The notes: generated by a model from the sequence alone, not told the origin. 64,000 bases of DNA from Candidatus Eisenbergiella stercoravium (GCA_019113175.1 DXHY01000059.1:62001-126000); one strand, 5' to 3'. Positions 25,729 to 37,208 are shown, counted from the stretch's first letter. Made by a program: numbers and translations.

Positions 25729-27474
25729 TCATCCTCCCGCACATACAGCGAACGCTTCCTTCTCCGGCCGGACGTTTACCGATGCGTTTCCGAAGCATTC
25801 CACAAATTCATCCACCGTATAGCACCTGGCCCGCTCATCCAGCGCGCGTCCCATGGCAAAAATCTCCGGCGGACGGATTCCCACAAGCCGGGCGAGCCGC
25901 TCATCCGCAAAGATCTCATCCCGGGTGCCGTCCGCGATCAGGTTCCCCTGATGCAGCACCAGAATCCTCTCCGCCCACTGGCAGACGAGCTGCATGTCAT
26001 GGGTGGCGATCAGCACCGTTTCCGTCACGTTCTTCAGCCTTTCCAGCGTATCCAGAATCTCCGCCCGCGTGGCAATGTCCAGATTGGCTGTGGGCTCGTC
26101 CAGCAGAAGCACAGAAGGGTTCAGGGCAACGCCGATAGCGAGGGAGGCCCTACGCATCTGCCCGCCTGAGAGCAGGCGCCCGTCCCTCTCCTGAAGCTGC
26201 GTCAGGCCGAACTGGGAAAGGAGAAGCCGGGTCTGTTCCTCCCAGTCCTTCACTCCGCGCGCCTTCATGGCGTACGCGATGTCCGCGCCGATGGAATCCT
26301 TGATGAACATTTCCTCCGGATTCTGATACACATAGGAAAGACAGTCCGCCAGCTTTTCCGGCTTCGTTTTCCCCGCGTCACGGCCGCAGACGGTCACACG
26401 GCCCTCCGCCGCCTTCAGCGTTCCGGTCAGAAGCTTCATCATGGTGGATTTTCCGGCCCCGTTGGAGCCGATCACCGCCACCTTTTGTCCTCTTTTCACA
26501 TCCAGGAAAAAATGGTTCAGACTTCTGGTGTTCTCTCCCTTCACTGCCCGGTATTCCACACTCACATCCTCAAAGGACAGGACCGTTTCCCGCCCGTCCG
26601 CCGGTACGGCACTTCTCCTCCCCGGCAGGGGACGATGGTAGCGGCAGGAAGCAAAAGCCTGTCCGCCCTCCTCCACGGTAACGGGAAGCCGGACATCGTC
26701 TGGCAGGCAGTCCTGTTCCTTCAGCCGCATGGCGGCCAGCGCTGTCTGCGGCGGGAAAATGCTGCTCTCCTGCAGATCCTTTATGCGCCGCAGGGCTTCC
26801 TTCGCCTCCAGCTTCCAGAGAATCCGGCCATCCCGCATCAGCACCGCATGCCTGCAATACCGGGCGATGTACTCCGTATGATGCTCGATCACGATGATGG
26901 TCTTTCCGTAGTCCTCGTTCAGCCGTTTCAATATTTCATAGGTCTGTCCGGCATGAAGGGGATCCAGCTGGGCGATGGGCTCATCCAGAATCAGCACCTC
27001 CGGGCACAGGGCCGCCGCCCCTGCAAGAGCGAGCAGATGCTTCTGACCGCCGGAAAGCTGCCAGACAAAATCCTCTTCCCTGCCTTCCAGGCCGCACATT
27101 TTCAGGGCTTCTCTTCCTTTTTCCAGATAGTCCTCGCAGCTGTAATTCAGACAGGAAAAGGAGGCATCGTCCAGCACCGTGGGGCGGACGATCTGATTTT
27201 CAAAATCCTGATATACATATCCCACCTTTTCCGCCAGCCTGCCCACATCCTGTTCTGCGGTATCCTGCCCGTCTATCCACACCCGCCCGGTCATATCGCC
27301 CGCAATGAAATGGGGAATCAGTCCGTTCAGCGCCTTGCAGAGCGTGGATTTCCCGCAGCCATTGTTTCCGATGACTGCAAGAAAATCCCCTTTTTCCACA
27401 TGCAGGCTGATATTTTTCAGCGTTTCCTTCTCCGCTCCCGGATAGGTAAATGTCAAATCTTCAATTCGTATCAT
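25729..27474 (-). CDS. ECF transporter double ATP-binding protein (EcfA1A2-type fusion)
   Basis: Two Walker A motifs (GNNGCGKST, GSNGAGKST) and two signatures (LSGGQKHLLAL, LSGGQMRRASLA). Confidence 0.92.
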   Translation of the reverse strand: MIRIEDLTFTYPGAEKETLKNISLHVEKGDFLAVIGNNGCGKSTLCKALNGLIPHFIAGDMTGRVWIDGQDTAEQDVGRLAEKVGYVYQDFENQIVRPTVLDDASFSCLNYSCEDYLEKGREALKMCGLEGREEDFVWQLSGGQKHLLALAGAAALCPEVLILDEPIAQLDPLHAGQTYEILKRLNEDYGKTIIVIEHHTEYIARYCRHAVLMRDGRILWKLEAKEALRRIKDLQESSIFPPQTALAAMRLKEQDCLPDDVRLPVTVEEGGQAFASCRYHRPLPGRRSAVPADGRETVLSFEDVSVEYRAVKGENTRSLNHFFLDVKRGQKVAVIGSNGAGKSTMMKLLTGTLKAAEGRVTVCGRDAGKTKPEKLADCLSYVYQNPEEMFIKDSIGADIAYAMKARGVKDWEEQTRLLLSQFGLTQLQERDGRLLSGGQMRRASLAIGVALNPSVLLLDEPTANLDIATRAEILDTLERLKNVTETVLIATHDMQLVCQWAERILVLHQGNLIADGTRDEIFADERLARLVGIRPPEIFAMGRALDERARCYTVDEFVECFGNASVNVRPEKEAFAVCAGG

Positions 27475-27515
27475 ACTTCCGCTCCTGCGGCCGGACGGCC
27501 GCTTTTATTCCGCCT

Positions 27516-28370
27516 TTATTCCGCTTCTTTCAGGCTCGCGTTTCTGCGCATCCAGAAAAGGACGATTCCTGCAACAACCGCAGCGATGACGATTCCGGTA
27601 AACAGCGCTCCCGTGCTCTCCGCCCAGGATGCCTCCCAGTCGATCAGGCTCAGGCCGCTTTCCGCAAGACATTCCGCGCCAATTGCAGCCGCGAAGAACA
27701 CCACGCAGATCACGATATTGCGGATGGACAGCGCACCGCCCTGCGGCATGTTTTCAGCCGTTCGGGGCTTCATGCCGAGCAGCGGCTCAATCTTTCCATA
27801 GAGCCTGGGAACCAGAAACATGGTGGGAAGCATGCAGAACAGGATGCCGGAGAAAAGCACGTCGTTCAGGCAGGCAAAGCCCTCGGTCGCAAACACACTT
27901 TCCGGGAGTCCGGGAACCGCTTCAAATTCTGTAAAAGACGCCTGAACCTTCACGATATCCACAATCGTTCCCATCAGCTGCTGCACTGCCACGCCGAAGA
28001 TGGAGGCAGCTGCAACGGCTCCCCGGTTCTTCGGGTTCTTCACCAGGCGGCCAGCCAAATATACGCCGATGGTTACGGTGATGAATTTTTCCAGCTCTCC
28101 CAGCCCGCCGAACTGTCCCAGCATGATCTCGCTGAAAACAAGCTCTCCTGTCGCCGCTCCCAGCGCCGCGGACAGCGGGTCAAAAAGGATCGACAGAGTG
28201 AGCGGGATGAACAGGAAATACTCCACGGAAAACTCCACAATTCCTACCTGGAAGGATGGGATCAGCTCCGTGATCAGAGTTGCCAGACCATACAGAGACA
28301 TGGTCAGAACGAACACCATCAGCTTCTGTGACTGGGTGATGCCATATGCTTTGCTGTTTGCCGGATTCAT
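27516..28370 (-). CDS. ECF transporter S component (substrate unknown)
   Basis: Multi-TM protein, LTLSILFDPLSAALGAATGELVFSE, adjacent to EcfA and EcfT. Confidence 0.82.
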   Translation of the reverse strand: MNPANSKAYGITQSQKLMVFVLTMSLYGLATLITELIPSFQVGIVEFSVEYFLFIPLTLSILFDPLSAALGAATGELVFSEIMLGQFGGLGELEKFITVTIGVYLAGRLVKNPKNRGAVAAASIFGVAVQQLMGTIVDIVKVQASFTEFEAVPGLPESVFATEGFACLNDVLFSGILFCMLPTMFLVPRLYGKIEPLLGMKPRTAENMPQGGALSIRNIVICVVFFAAAIGAECLAESGLSLIDWEASWAESTGALFTGIVIAAVVAGIVLFWMRRNASLKEAE

Positions 28371-28586
28371 GATGATAACCTCCATTGTTTTCTCATGTTT
28401 TCTTTCAGGCCCTTACCGCCAGGCGGCTCAGAGCCGTTCCTTATTGATACAATTTTATTATAAAGGAAGAATGTAAATTTATATATCAAACGAATTTAAA
28501 ATGTAAGTAAATTTTCATTTTCTTGTAAGTTGTAACAAAAGCACACATGAGTTCCTCAGGAAGACTGCTCCATATATATAAAGAAA

Positions 28587-28632
28587 CAGCGTATCCATGC
28601 CTCCTTGAAAACATGGTTACGCTGCTTTTTAA
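28587..28632. terminator. Terminator-like hairpin, paralogous to 21221-21261
   Basis: CAGCGTATCCATG ... CATGGTTACGCTG, one mismatch, followed by CTTTTTAATTTT. Confidence 0.65.
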
Positions 28633-28661
28633 TTTTCCGGTATTTTCTTTTCCGGAAGACG

Positions 28662-29332
28662 TTATCCGTTTTGGGATTCCTTCAAACCTGTGTTTTCCAG
28701 AAAATCCTCCACGGATTCTGCTTTTGCTGCCTCCTTCAGCCAAGCAGAGAGTATCTCGATATCCTTTTCCCCTAATATACGCCTTTCCACGTATTCCGGC
28801 ACCTGTCCATACACTTCAAGGACTTCCAGCACCGATTCTGCTTTCCCTTCCGCTTTTCCTTCTGCTTTTCCTCTTCTTTGCCAGATCTCCCGTTCTCCTT
28901 CTCTCAGCTTTTTCATTTCCTCTTCTTCGTTATACTCAAAAATTGACATGGCGATCACCTCCGCTCTCTGGCCGCGCAGAAAATCTGAAAGAATTCCTTC
29001 TTCTATGCATTCCGTCACAGCCCTGTCCACCGCTTCCTCAATCGCTGCTTTCCCGTCCGCATATCTCCTGATCCGGGTCACGAATTCACTGTATTCTCTC
29101 AGTGTCCTGCACCTTTTCATCAGTTCCTGATTGCATCCCTGATTGATATTCAGATACCGGACCTTCAGTTCCAGCTCCGGTTCCTCTTCCTTCTGCAAAA
29201 AGGCATCCGACAGCTTTATGGTTGTGTCCTCCGGTTTTTTCTCCTTCCCGTTGTAGAATACCACAAAATGGGGGGGCAGGGAGCTTTATCATTTCGGACT
29301 GATACAGCGATTTTTTATTCACACTCTTTTCC
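28662..29332 (-). pseudogene. Second Rpn-family copy: N-terminal deletion plus frameshift at a G7 run
   Basis: C-terminal 200 aa closely matches 21295-22269. Upstream fragment VNKKSLYQSEMIKLPAPPF lies in another frame; N-terminal ~100 codons are missing. Confidence 0.8.
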
Positions 29333-29524
29333 TTTTTATTAAAAAGGAAAATCTTCGCCTGTGCGGCGGGTACGGCACTCCCTTCGTCCGCTCCCGCCTG
29401 TTCTTTTGGTTGCATTTGTTCTGGAATCAAGCATAGAGCTTCTGAATGGAATGTCAGAATAGACATGCGGCGGGGAATCCGCCAGTTGCCGAACGGCTTA
29501 CAGAATTTTTATGCTTACCTGTAT
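29333..29524 (-). repeat. Rpn-associated 5' leader repeat, copy B
   Basis: About 95% identical by eye to 22305-22496. Confidence 0.85.
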
Positions 29525-29572
29525 TGTAGCATTTCATCCGCCCCGGTTCAATAAATTTTTAATGGTGAAGGG

Positions 29573-30307
29573 TCAGACCTTCCGCGCCGTCACGATCAGC
29601 ATCATGGGCCGCCGCAGTTCGTCCGCCATGCCGGGAATTTCCCGCACCATCTCTTCCGTGGGCGCAGGCTCCGCCACATGGAGAAGCTGGAAGCCCTTCT
29701 TCATAAGCGTTTCCAGATAGGCTGCGAGGGTGCGGTGATACTTTACCACCTTTTCTCCTAAGAATACCTCTTCCCGTTTTCCTTCCTGAAAATAGTGATC
29801 CACCGGAAAATGCAGGATTTCCCCATTCTGTCCATAGTACCAGTCCTGACTGCCCTCTGCCGTGAAAATGGGGTGCTCCACCGTGTAGGCAAGAACGCCG
29901 TCCGGTTTCAGCCATCTGTGGATCTTCTCAAGGAATTCGTCATAGGAGGCCAGATAATGGAGCATCAGGGAACAGATCACCACATCAAAACTGTTTTCCG
30001 GAAATTCCGTGTCCTCAAAGGCTTCCCGCCTGTATTCGATGCCCTCTCTTCCGTTGATCTGCCGCGCCTTCTCCAGCATTTTTTCGGAAATATCGATTCC
30101 GGTCACATGCGCCGCCCCGTGTTCTATAGCATAGGCCGCGTGCCACCCCAGCCCGCAGCCTAAGTCCAGGACGTTTTTTCCGGCGAAATCCGGCAGCAGA
30201 GGCTCCAGGGTGGGCCACTCGCCCGCCCCGGCAAGTCCCTTTATGCTGCGGGACATCTGATTATATTTTTCAAAAAAAATGGGATCGTCGTATTTGTTTT
30301 CCTTCAT
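29573..30307 (-). CDS. Class I SAM-dependent methyltransferase
   Basis: NVLDLGCGLGWHAAYAIEHGAAHVTGIDISEKML; FDVVICSLMLHYL. Confidence 0.92.
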   Translation of the reverse strand: MKENKYDDPIFFEKYNQMSRSIKGLAGAGEWPTLEPLLPDFAGKNVLDLGCGLGWHAAYAIEHGAAHVTGIDISEKMLEKARQINGREGIEYRREAFEDTEFPENSFDVVICSLMLHYLASYDEFLEKIHRWLKPDGVLAYTVEHPIFTAEGSQDWYYGQNGEILHFPVDHYFQEGKREEVFLGEKVVKYHRTLAAYLETLMKKGFQLLHVAEPAPTEEMVREIPGMADELRRPMMLIVTARKV

Positions 30308-30355
30308 TCTGCATTTTCCGCCTTTCTCTGCTTTTATTTATAGAAGGCATTTTTC

Positions 30356-32344
30356 CTATCCCTGCCGTCTGTTGATCACATCCACCACAGACATCCGCAT
30401 CAGGCTGCGGAATGGCAGGACCACAGCGAGCAGGGAGGATGCCAGCACAATGCCCGTGATTCCGGCAAGAGGCAGAAGCGGAAGGCTCCAGGCATCCTGC
30501 CAGAAGCTGGTGATCAGGCTCAAAAAGAGGACGCGCTGGACGGGGATGCCAAGCAGCCAGCCCATCAGGCAGCCGCCTGCCGCATAGGAGAGTGCCTGCG
30601 CTGCCAACATGCCGAAAAGCTGTCCGCTGTCGAGCCCCATCGCCCGCAGAATTCCATACTGCCGCTTTCCGGATTCCGCATTCATACGGATTGTATTGGC
30701 GACATGGAGCACCGTGATCCCCACAATGACGGCAAGAAAGCCCCAGGCCAGAATGGCCATGGCCCGGTACAGCCGCTTCTGGGCCTGCATCCGGTCAAAG
30801 GAATCCTCAAAGGTCACGCCTTCCGTAAAATATGCCTTTATGGCTTCCACATTTTCCCGATCCGCACCGTTTTCAAACTGGATGTCCAGAATATTATAGC
30901 CTTCCTCTCCCGTCAGCTCCAGGAAGGTACGTTCGGAAACAAGCAGAGTCGCCGTCCCCTCCTGCCTCGCGAGCGGGCTTTCCGACAGAATCCCAGCCAC
31001 GGTCACGGTCTGCTCTCTGCCTCCGATTGCAAGCGTCAGTCTGTCTCCCACTGAAATCTGCGGGGCGGAAGCTTTTTCCGCTTTTTCTCCGCCGTTCGTT
31101 TCTGCTGCGGCTCCGCCCCCTTCTTCAGTCCCCGTTTCTGCTGCGCCTGCGGCCCCTTCTTCGGCTCCCGTTTCCTCCGGCGGGGCCACATACAGAACCT
31201 GTCCCGGATTTTCAGAAACGTCCTTCACCGATCCCTCCGCCAGACTCTCCTCCGCCCAGGCAAACTGATTTTTTTCATAGGAAATGAGGTTCGCCATTTT
31301 CCGGCCAGACGGCGTCCGGCCTGCCTCCGCCGTCTTCTCCGCTGTCATGGAAATATTGTAGACGAACATGCGTCCGTATACCCGCTTCACACCGTCCATC
31401 TGAAGAACAGCATCCGCCGCCGAATGGGGAATGGAGCAGGTATTGTCCGAGCTGACCACGGAAAGCTCCGGCGTCCACGGAGGAGGAAAGAGGGCGTGCG
31501 CCAGGAAATCCGCGACGGTGGTAAATGCCAGAAACAGCACGATGCAGAGGGCAAACGCGCCGCTCATCAACACATAGCCTTTTTTCACCAGAAAGGCCTG
31601 CCGGATGCCCAGCGCAGCTTCCGGATTCAGACGATACAGGCGGGAAAGCCCTCTCTCCTTCCACGGCGTCGAATATCTCTTTTCCCGCTGCGCCATGACA
31701 GCGTGCCTTCCTCTCCCGGCTGTCCGGCCTGCCGTTCGCACCGCCTCCATGGGAGAGACCCGCATGGCTCTTTTTGCCGGAGCGCGTGACGCAAGGAGCA
31801 CGGTCAGCACGCCCAGCGCCGCCCCAGCGCAGGTGCCCGGAAGGCTGACTCCCCAGACCGGCATACAGGAAAGCCGTTCCGGCCCGGCCGTTTTCATCAG
31901 CGCCGACACCAGACAGACCGCCGCGGCCGCGGCAAGAAGCCCCGCCGGAACCGCCGTCCGGCACCAGCAGAGAGCCTCCAGGCGCACATAGCGCAGGATC
32001 TGCCTTCTGGTCGCGCCCAGACTCCGGAGCATGCCGAAAAATTCCGTCCTCTGGAGCACATTTCCGTTCAGGCTCCCGGAAATCATCAGAACGGCGGCTG
32101 CCATCACAAGCAGCGCGAGAAACAGCGCCACAGCATAGATTTGGGAAGCATCGCTGTTCCCGGTAAACTGCCAGCTTCCATAGGTGCGGATCTGCCACGC
32201 CCGCTCTCCCTGCAGATACCGCTCCGCCATGCCGAACAGCGCCGCCATCAGAAAGACCGCCAGCGCGATGCAGGTCCGCGTCATCCTGCTGCCCCTTTTG
32301 TGTACCCGTGCGGAAATGGGAATCAGTTCCAGCCAGTTTTTCAT
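30356..32344 (-). CDS. FtsX-like (MacB-type) ABC permease, no partner ATPase nearby
   Basis: FFGMLRSLGATRRQILRYVRLEAL and RQYGILRAMGLDSGQLFGMLAAQAL motifs; ATG 32344 behind AGGAGG. Confidence 0.85.
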   Translation of the reverse strand: MKNWLELIPISARVHKRGSRMTRTCIALAVFLMAALFGMAERYLQGERAWQIRTYGSWQFTGNSDASQIYAVALFLALLVMAAAVLMISGSLNGNVLQRTEFFGMLRSLGATRRQILRYVRLEALCWCRTAVPAGLLAAAAAVCLVSALMKTAGPERLSCMPVWGVSLPGTCAGAALGVLTVLLASRAPAKRAMRVSPMEAVRTAGRTAGRGRHAVMAQREKRYSTPWKERGLSRLYRLNPEAALGIRQAFLVKKGYVLMSGAFALCIVLFLAFTTVADFLAHALFPPPWTPELSVVSSDNTCSIPHSAADAVLQMDGVKRVYGRMFVYNISMTAEKTAEAGRTPSGRKMANLISYEKNQFAWAEESLAEGSVKDVSENPGQVLYVAPPEETGAEEGAAGAAETGTEEGGGAAAETNGGEKAEKASAPQISVGDRLTLAIGGREQTVTVAGILSESPLARQEGTATLLVSERTFLELTGEEGYNILDIQFENGADRENVEAIKAYFTEGVTFEDSFDRMQAQKRLYRAMAILAWGFLAVIVGITVLHVANTIRMNAESGKRQYGILRAMGLDSGQLFGMLAAQALSYAAGGCLMGWLLGIPVQRVLFLSLITSFWQDAWSLPLLPLAGITGIVLASSLLAVVLPFRSLMRMSVVDVINRRQG

Positions 32345-32515
32345 TGCAGTATCCTCCTGTTTTGCCGCCGCAGAGCGGCCTACAATCATAAAAGAATGGC
32401 GTGAGTCATTCTTTGCCTTCTTTTTTACGGATACCACAAGCATATCAGGTTCTTCTTACAGATGGATGAACGGAAGCTTACAATTTTGCAATGTTCTTAC
32501 TCCTGGAAACGCCTG

Positions 32516-33097
32516 TCACTGATTAAAATAGAATGCGCTTCCCAGGTACGGTTCGTCCGCCGGAAAGGTATCTACGGGATTCAGACCGGTCATCTTCAGT
32601 TCCGCGCCTCCGTCCATCGTATAATAAACTTCCGTCACATCCAGATTTTCCGTAAGGGTGCGCCACAGGCTGTCCAGCATAAACCAGCGCAGAGATTCTT
32701 CATCGAAAAAGAAAAAGTCCTCCTTCTGTTCTCTGTCATCCAGACCGGCAATCAACGTAGAATCCGGGGACCAGTCTGCATGAACCGTCGTCCCGTCAAC
32801 AACCGCGCTGTTCAGCGTGAAATCCAGCCCGGTCCACTGTGACAGACATTCTGCCAGCGTCTGGCCGGTCACCTCCGTGACTGTCATCGTCATGCTCCTG
32901 ATCAGACCATCCTCCTGCGCCGTTTCGCTTCCTCCTGAAAAATCCGCGTAAATCGTCGCTTCCACCTCTGCCTTACCGCTCTGGCCGCTCCCTTCCTCCG
33001 CTCCATGGCAGGCGGGCAGAAGCAGCATCAGTACAGACAGAAGCACGCACATCGTCCGGTTTCGTTTTCTTCCGGCCATTTCTTTTCTGGCTCTCAC
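32516..33097 (-). CDS. Lipoprotein, GerMN-like hypothetical
   Basis: Lipobox LLPACHG; start overlaps the recQ stop (translationally coupled). Confidence 0.55.
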   Translation of the reverse strand: MRARKEMAGRKRNRTMCVLLSVLMLLLPACHGAEEGSGQSGKAEVEATIYADFSGGSETAQEDGLIRSMTMTVTEVTGQTLAECLSQWTGLDFTLNSAVVDGTTVHADWSPDSTLIAGLDDREQKEDFFFFDEESLRWFMLDSLWRTLTENLDVTEVYYTMDGGAELKMTGLNPVDTFPADEPYLGSAFYFNQ

Positions 33098-35052
33098 ATC
33101 CCGTCCTCTCCCTCATAATCCTGGACCACATCATAATCCAGGCTGGAAAAATCCACCGCGCCAAGGCTGTCCGGCCCCTCGTTTTTTCTGTAGTTTCTGG
33201 TGAAATCCCGCACAGCTTCCAGAAACTGCTCGCCGTATTTTTCATATTTGAAAACGCCCACGCCGGAGACGGTAAGCATCTGCTCCCGGTCCACAGGGCG
33301 CACAATGCACATATGGGCCAGGGTTTTGTCCGAAAATACGATATAGGACGGCACGCCCTCCGCGTTGGCGATTCTGCCGCGCAGGCGGCGCAGCACCTCG
33401 AACAGCTGCTCTTCTTCCTCGTCCAGCACAAACCCGCCCGGCGTACGGGCCGCTTTCTTCTTTCCGGCCGTTTTGCCCGCCGCGCTTCTTTTCTCCGAAG
33501 GCTCCTGTTCCCTGGCCATTTTCATGATGACCCGTTCGCCCTCCTCCAGAATCCGCGCCGATTTTTCCGTGAGCTTCACGACGGCGTAATCGTCCGGCGT
33601 GACGGCGAGATACTCCTGCAGCATGAGATAGTTCATCACCTGGCGCAGCCGGTGGGTGGGAACTTTGGCAAGGCTGGCATAATAGACGTTTTCATCCATC
33701 CGGTACTGCCGGATTTTGGCCGTATTCGCGCCATGAACCGTATCGATGATCACGTTGGTTCCATACCTCTGACGGCACTGGCGCACGCAGCCCATCAGCT
33801 TCTGCGCGATTTCCGTCACGTCCGTTTCCTCGAACTGGCTCAGGCAGTTGGAGCAGTTCCCGCAGTAATTGGAGCCGTATTCTCCGAAATAGCGAAGGAT
33901 GTAATCCCGCAGGCATTCGTTTGTGAAGCAGTAAAAGGTCATTTTCCGAAGCCTCTGGCGGTCCCGCTCCTGCACCACCTGGCGGGTCAGCTCGTCCAGC
34001 TCCTCATTTTCCGTGTTATGGTCGATGAAAAACTGGTTCGTCACCACATCCTGTCCGCCGTAGAGCAGAATGCACTGGGCCGGCTGGCCGTCCCGCCCGG
34101 CGCGCCCCGCCTCCTGGTAATAGCTTTCCATGTTTTTGGGCATGTTGTAATGGACCACAAAACGCACGTTGGACTTATCGATTCCCATGCCGAAAGCGTT
34201 GGTGGCCACCATGATGGGATACCGGTCATAGATGAAATCGTCCTGGTTCTGTCTGCGCTCCTCGTCGCTTAAGCCCGCGTGATACCGGGTCGCAGGAAAG
34301 CCATCATTACGGAGTCTGGCGCAGACCTCCTCCACCACCTTTCTGGTCAGGCAGTAGATGATGCCGCTCTCTCCCTCATGAAGCTCCAGATATTTTCTGG
34401 TTGCCGCATACTTATCCTTCGGGGACTGCACGGCAAAATAGAGATTGGGCCGGTCAAAGCCCGTGGTGGAGATCACCGGATCGCGCAGCTGGAGAAGGTC
34501 CACGATGTCCTCCCGGACCTCCTTCGTCGCAGTTGCCGTAAACGCGCTGACGACAGGCCGCCGGGGCAGCCTGTCGATAAATTCCGCAATTTTCAGATAA
34601 CCCGGCCGGAAATCCTGTCCCCACTGGGAAACGCAGTGAGCCTCATCCACCGCCACCATGACGATCGGCGCCTGAAGCGCGAACTGGAGAAAATCATCGG
34701 TAAGCAGCCGCTCCGGCGCCACATAAATGAGAGTATAGCGGCCCTGTGCCGCAAGGGCGAGGGCCTTTTTATACTGGGCCCAGGTGAGAGAGCTGTTCAG
34801 ATAGGCCGCATGTACCCCGGCCTGATTCAGCGCCGATACCTGATCCTTCATGAGGGAGATCAGCGGAGAAACCACAAGAGTGATCTTTCCCATCACCAGG
34901 GCGGGCACCTGATAACAGATGGATTTTCCCGCCCCGGTTGGCATGACGCCGAAGGTATCTCTTCCAGCGAGAATGCCGTCGATCAGCGTCTCCTGTCCTT
35001 CCCGAAAGCTGTCATAGCCGAAATACTGTTTTAACACCTCATATTTATCCAT
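33094..35052 (-). CDS. recQ: ATP-dependent DNA helicase RecQ
   Basis: [59 protein letters not shown], Zn-binding Cys cluster, C-terminal HRDC. Confidence 0.95.
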   Translation of the reverse strand: MDKYEVLKQYFGYDSFREGQETLIDGILAGRDTFGVMPTGAGKSICYQVPALVMGKITLVVSPLISLMKDQVSALNQAGVHAAYLNSSLTWAQYKKALALAAQGRYTLIYVAPERLLTDDFLQFALQAPIVMVAVDEAHCVSQWGQDFRPGYLKIAEFIDRLPRRPVVSAFTATATKEVREDIVDLLQLRDPVISTTGFDRPNLYFAVQSPKDKYAATRKYLELHEGESGIIYCLTRKVVEEVCARLRNDGFPATRYHAGLSDEERRQNQDDFIYDRYPIMVATNAFGMGIDKSNVRFVVHYNMPKNMESYYQEAGRAGRDGQPAQCILLYGGQDVVTNQFFIDHNTENEELDELTRQVVQERDRQRLRKMTFYCFTNECLRDYILRYFGEYGSNYCGNCSNCLSQFEETDVTEIAQKLMGCVRQCRQRYGTNVIIDTVHGANTAKIRQYRMDENVYYASLAKVPTHRLRQVMNYLMLQEYLAVTPDDYAVVKLTEKSARILEEGERVIMKMAREQEPSEKRSAAGKTAGKKKAARTPGGFVLDEEEEQLFEVLRRLRGRIANAEGVPSYIVFSDKTLAHMCIVRPVDREQMLTVSGVGVFKYEKYGEQFLEAVRDFTRNYRKNEGPDSLGAVDFSSLDYDVVQDYEGEDGM

Positions 35053-35132
35053 GAATTTCTGTATACTCCTGATGCAGACGGATGTGCTCCGGGCTTTCTG
35101 CCCGAAGAACGGCTGCCTCCAGTCCGGACAGC

Positions 35133-37208
35133 CTATCCCACCTGGGTCAGATAACTGCTCACTGCGTACACCGTCTGTCCGTTGTAGATCAGTTTCGTCC
35201 AGCCCCGGTCCTTATCCTCCGCGATCCGCTCTGCCGTAGCGTCCCCGGTAAGCTGTGCTACCACCTGAGAGGGCGCATTCGTTGTAGGAAGGGTGCGCAG
35301 GTTGGTCTGTCCGCTCTTCGCCATCATGATTCCGGAAGCCGCCGTAAAGTGCATGCCGGCCTCCGGATTTTCATCCGTAATTTTTTCCTGTTCCTTATAA
35401 TCCATGCTGGTGGCAAGCAGCCGGGAAGAGGCATAGACCACCTGACCGTTCACCTCCAGCCTGGACCAGCCGGAATCGCTGATACCGGTGCGCACCACGG
35501 CCTCGCCGTAGTTCAGGGTGCCAACCACATTTCCCGTGACGGTGCTGGGCTGATCCCTCAGGTTCACCCGATCCCTCGCCGTCACCGCCTCGCTCACGTC
35601 CCGGAAAACCACGCCCGCGGATTCGCTGGTCCCATCGTCCGCCTGCGCGCTTCCGGAGACTGCCGTCTCTCCTGAGGAATCATCCTCCGCTGCCTCACTC
35701 TGAGAAGCACTGTCCCCGGCATTGCCGGTCTCCGCCGTTCCGCTCTGGGAAGCGCTATCTGCCGCATTGCCGCCTTCCCCGCTTCCCGATGCGCTTCCGC
35801 TCAAATCCGTGGTCAGGAAATTATGCACCGCATACAGCTTCTGCCCATTGTAGATCACCCGGTCCCAGCCGTTGCTTCCGATTCCTGTCCGCTGTACCGT
35901 CTCCCCGCTCCGAAGCTGGTAGACCACCTCGCTGTCCAGCGTACTGGGAAGGGTGCGCAGGTTGGTCAGTTCCTTCGCCGTCACTGTATCGTTCACTTCC
36001 GTAAAATTTATGCCAAGCTCCGGATTGGCCGCCACCTCTTCCGCCGGCGTCTGATCCTTCGCCTCAGCCGCCTGACTGTAGCCGAAATAAGCCAGATTCA
36101 CATCCACGCTTCCCCGGATGCCTGCCACCTTTCCCTGGCTGGTATACTGCCACATCGCATGGCTTCCGCTGTAGGTGGAAGCGGGCGTCTCCGGATAAGG
36201 CTGCTCCGGATACTGGGACACCCATACCCGGTACCTGCTCCCCAGAGTATCCATGTTCCACTGAGCGTTTCCTTCCATTTCATTTCGGGGAGCATAAAAC
36301 ATGGGGGTATAGCCCGCCGCTGAAATGGTATCCAGAAAGGCGCAGGCGATCGTTGTCCTCTCTTCCGACCCCAGCCCGTACTGCCTGCTGTCCGGCGACT
36401 GAAAATCCTCACAGTTATAAGCCACCGGATAGGTAATCTGATATCTGGAAATAAAATCCGCCACCCATGCAGCTTCCTCTCGCGCCTCCTCTTCCGTCAC
36501 CGCGGAAGAGAAAAAATAGGCTCCCACAAGAAGCCCGTTCTTTGTGGCCTCCTGCAGATTGTAACGGGCGCCCGGATCCTCATAGATGATTCCCGTCACT
36601 TTCGTCCGGTAGCCCACACGGATCATGGCGAACTCCACGCCGGACTGCGCCACCTGCTCCCAGTCGATGGAACCCTGATACTTGGACACATCGATGCCCA
36701 GCGTTACCTCGTCGGTCTCGCCCTCCGCCTTTGCCGCGGCATTCAGATCCACAGAAGCACCGCCGCCCGTTCCGGCTGCGTTGGCTCCGCCCTGAGGATC
36801 CTCCTCATCGTCCACGCTGCCCACCTCAGCCGCCACGGTAGACTTTACCATGCTCTCTTCCTGTATCTCACCGGAAGCCGCCGTTTCCAGACCGCTTCCC
36901 GTCTCTTCCGCCCGGCCTTCCGAAGCTGTGCCCGTACCGTTTTCTTCAGGTTGTGCGTCAGCACCAACCTGTTGTGCGTCAGCACCAACCTGTTGTGCGT
37001 CAGCATCAATCTGTTGCGCGTCAGCATCGGTCTCCTGTGCACCGGCCTGCCCTGATACAGCGCCCGCAGTTCCACCGCAGCCCCGCAGCGTCAGAATCAC
37101 CGCTGTAACAACAGCGATCACCAGTACGGCGGCTCCCGCCGGAACAGCCACGCTGATCCAGTCCGTTCTTCTCCTTCTGTGCCGTCCATGCCTTCTTCTT
37201 TTCGTCAT
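35133..37208 (-). CDS. GH25 lysozyme with C-terminal SH3b repeats, membrane-anchored
   Basis: [31 protein letters not shown]; three SH3b-like repeats (NLRTLPS...); N-terminal TM. Confidence 0.92.
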   Translation of the reverse strand: MTKRRRHGRHRRRRTDWISVAVPAGAAVLVIAVVTAVILTLRGCGGTAGAVSGQAGAQETDADAQQIDADAQQVGADAQQVGADAQPEENGTGTASEGRAEETGSGLETAASGEIQEESMVKSTVAAEVGSVDDEEDPQGGANAAGTGGGASVDLNAAAKAEGETDEVTLGIDVSKYQGSIDWEQVAQSGVEFAMIRVGYRTKVTGIIYEDPGARYNLQEATKNGLLVGAYFFSSAVTEEEAREEAAWVADFISRYQITYPVAYNCEDFQSPDSRQYGLGSEERTTIACAFLDTISAAGYTPMFYAPRNEMEGNAQWNMDTLGSRYRVWVSQYPEQPYPETPASTYSGSHAMWQYTSQGKVAGIRGSVDVNLAYFGYSQAAEAKDQTPAEEVAANPELGINFTEVNDTVTAKELTNLRTLPSTLDSEVVYQLRSGETVQRTGIGSNGWDRVIYNGQKLYAVHNFLTTDLSGSASGSGEGGNAADSASQSGTAETGNAGDSASQSEAAEDDSSGETAVSGSAQADDGTSESAGVVFRDVSEAVTARDRVNLRDQPSTVTGNVVGTLNYGEAVVRTGISDSGWSRLEVNGQVVYASSRLLATSMDYKEQEKITDENPEAGMHFTAASGIMMAKSGQTNLRTLPTTNAPSQVVAQLTGDATAERIAEDKDRGWTKLIYNGQTVYAVSSYLTQVG
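36951..37029 (-). repeat. 21-bp in-frame tandem repeat in the lysozyme linker
   Basis: ttgtgcgtcagcaccaacctg repeated; encodes (D/G)ADAQQV. Confidence 0.85.

Noticed and set aside
26485-27801. 438-aa plus-strand ORF
   Set aside because: Fully antisense to the convincing double-ATPase EcfA gene; low-complexity His/Gln/Arg-rich composition typical of a shadow frame.
28371-28500. Riboswitch in the 5' UTR of the ECF S-component gene
   Set aside because: A promoter-like TTTATAAT and small GC hairpins are present, but no recognisable class consensus could be supported.
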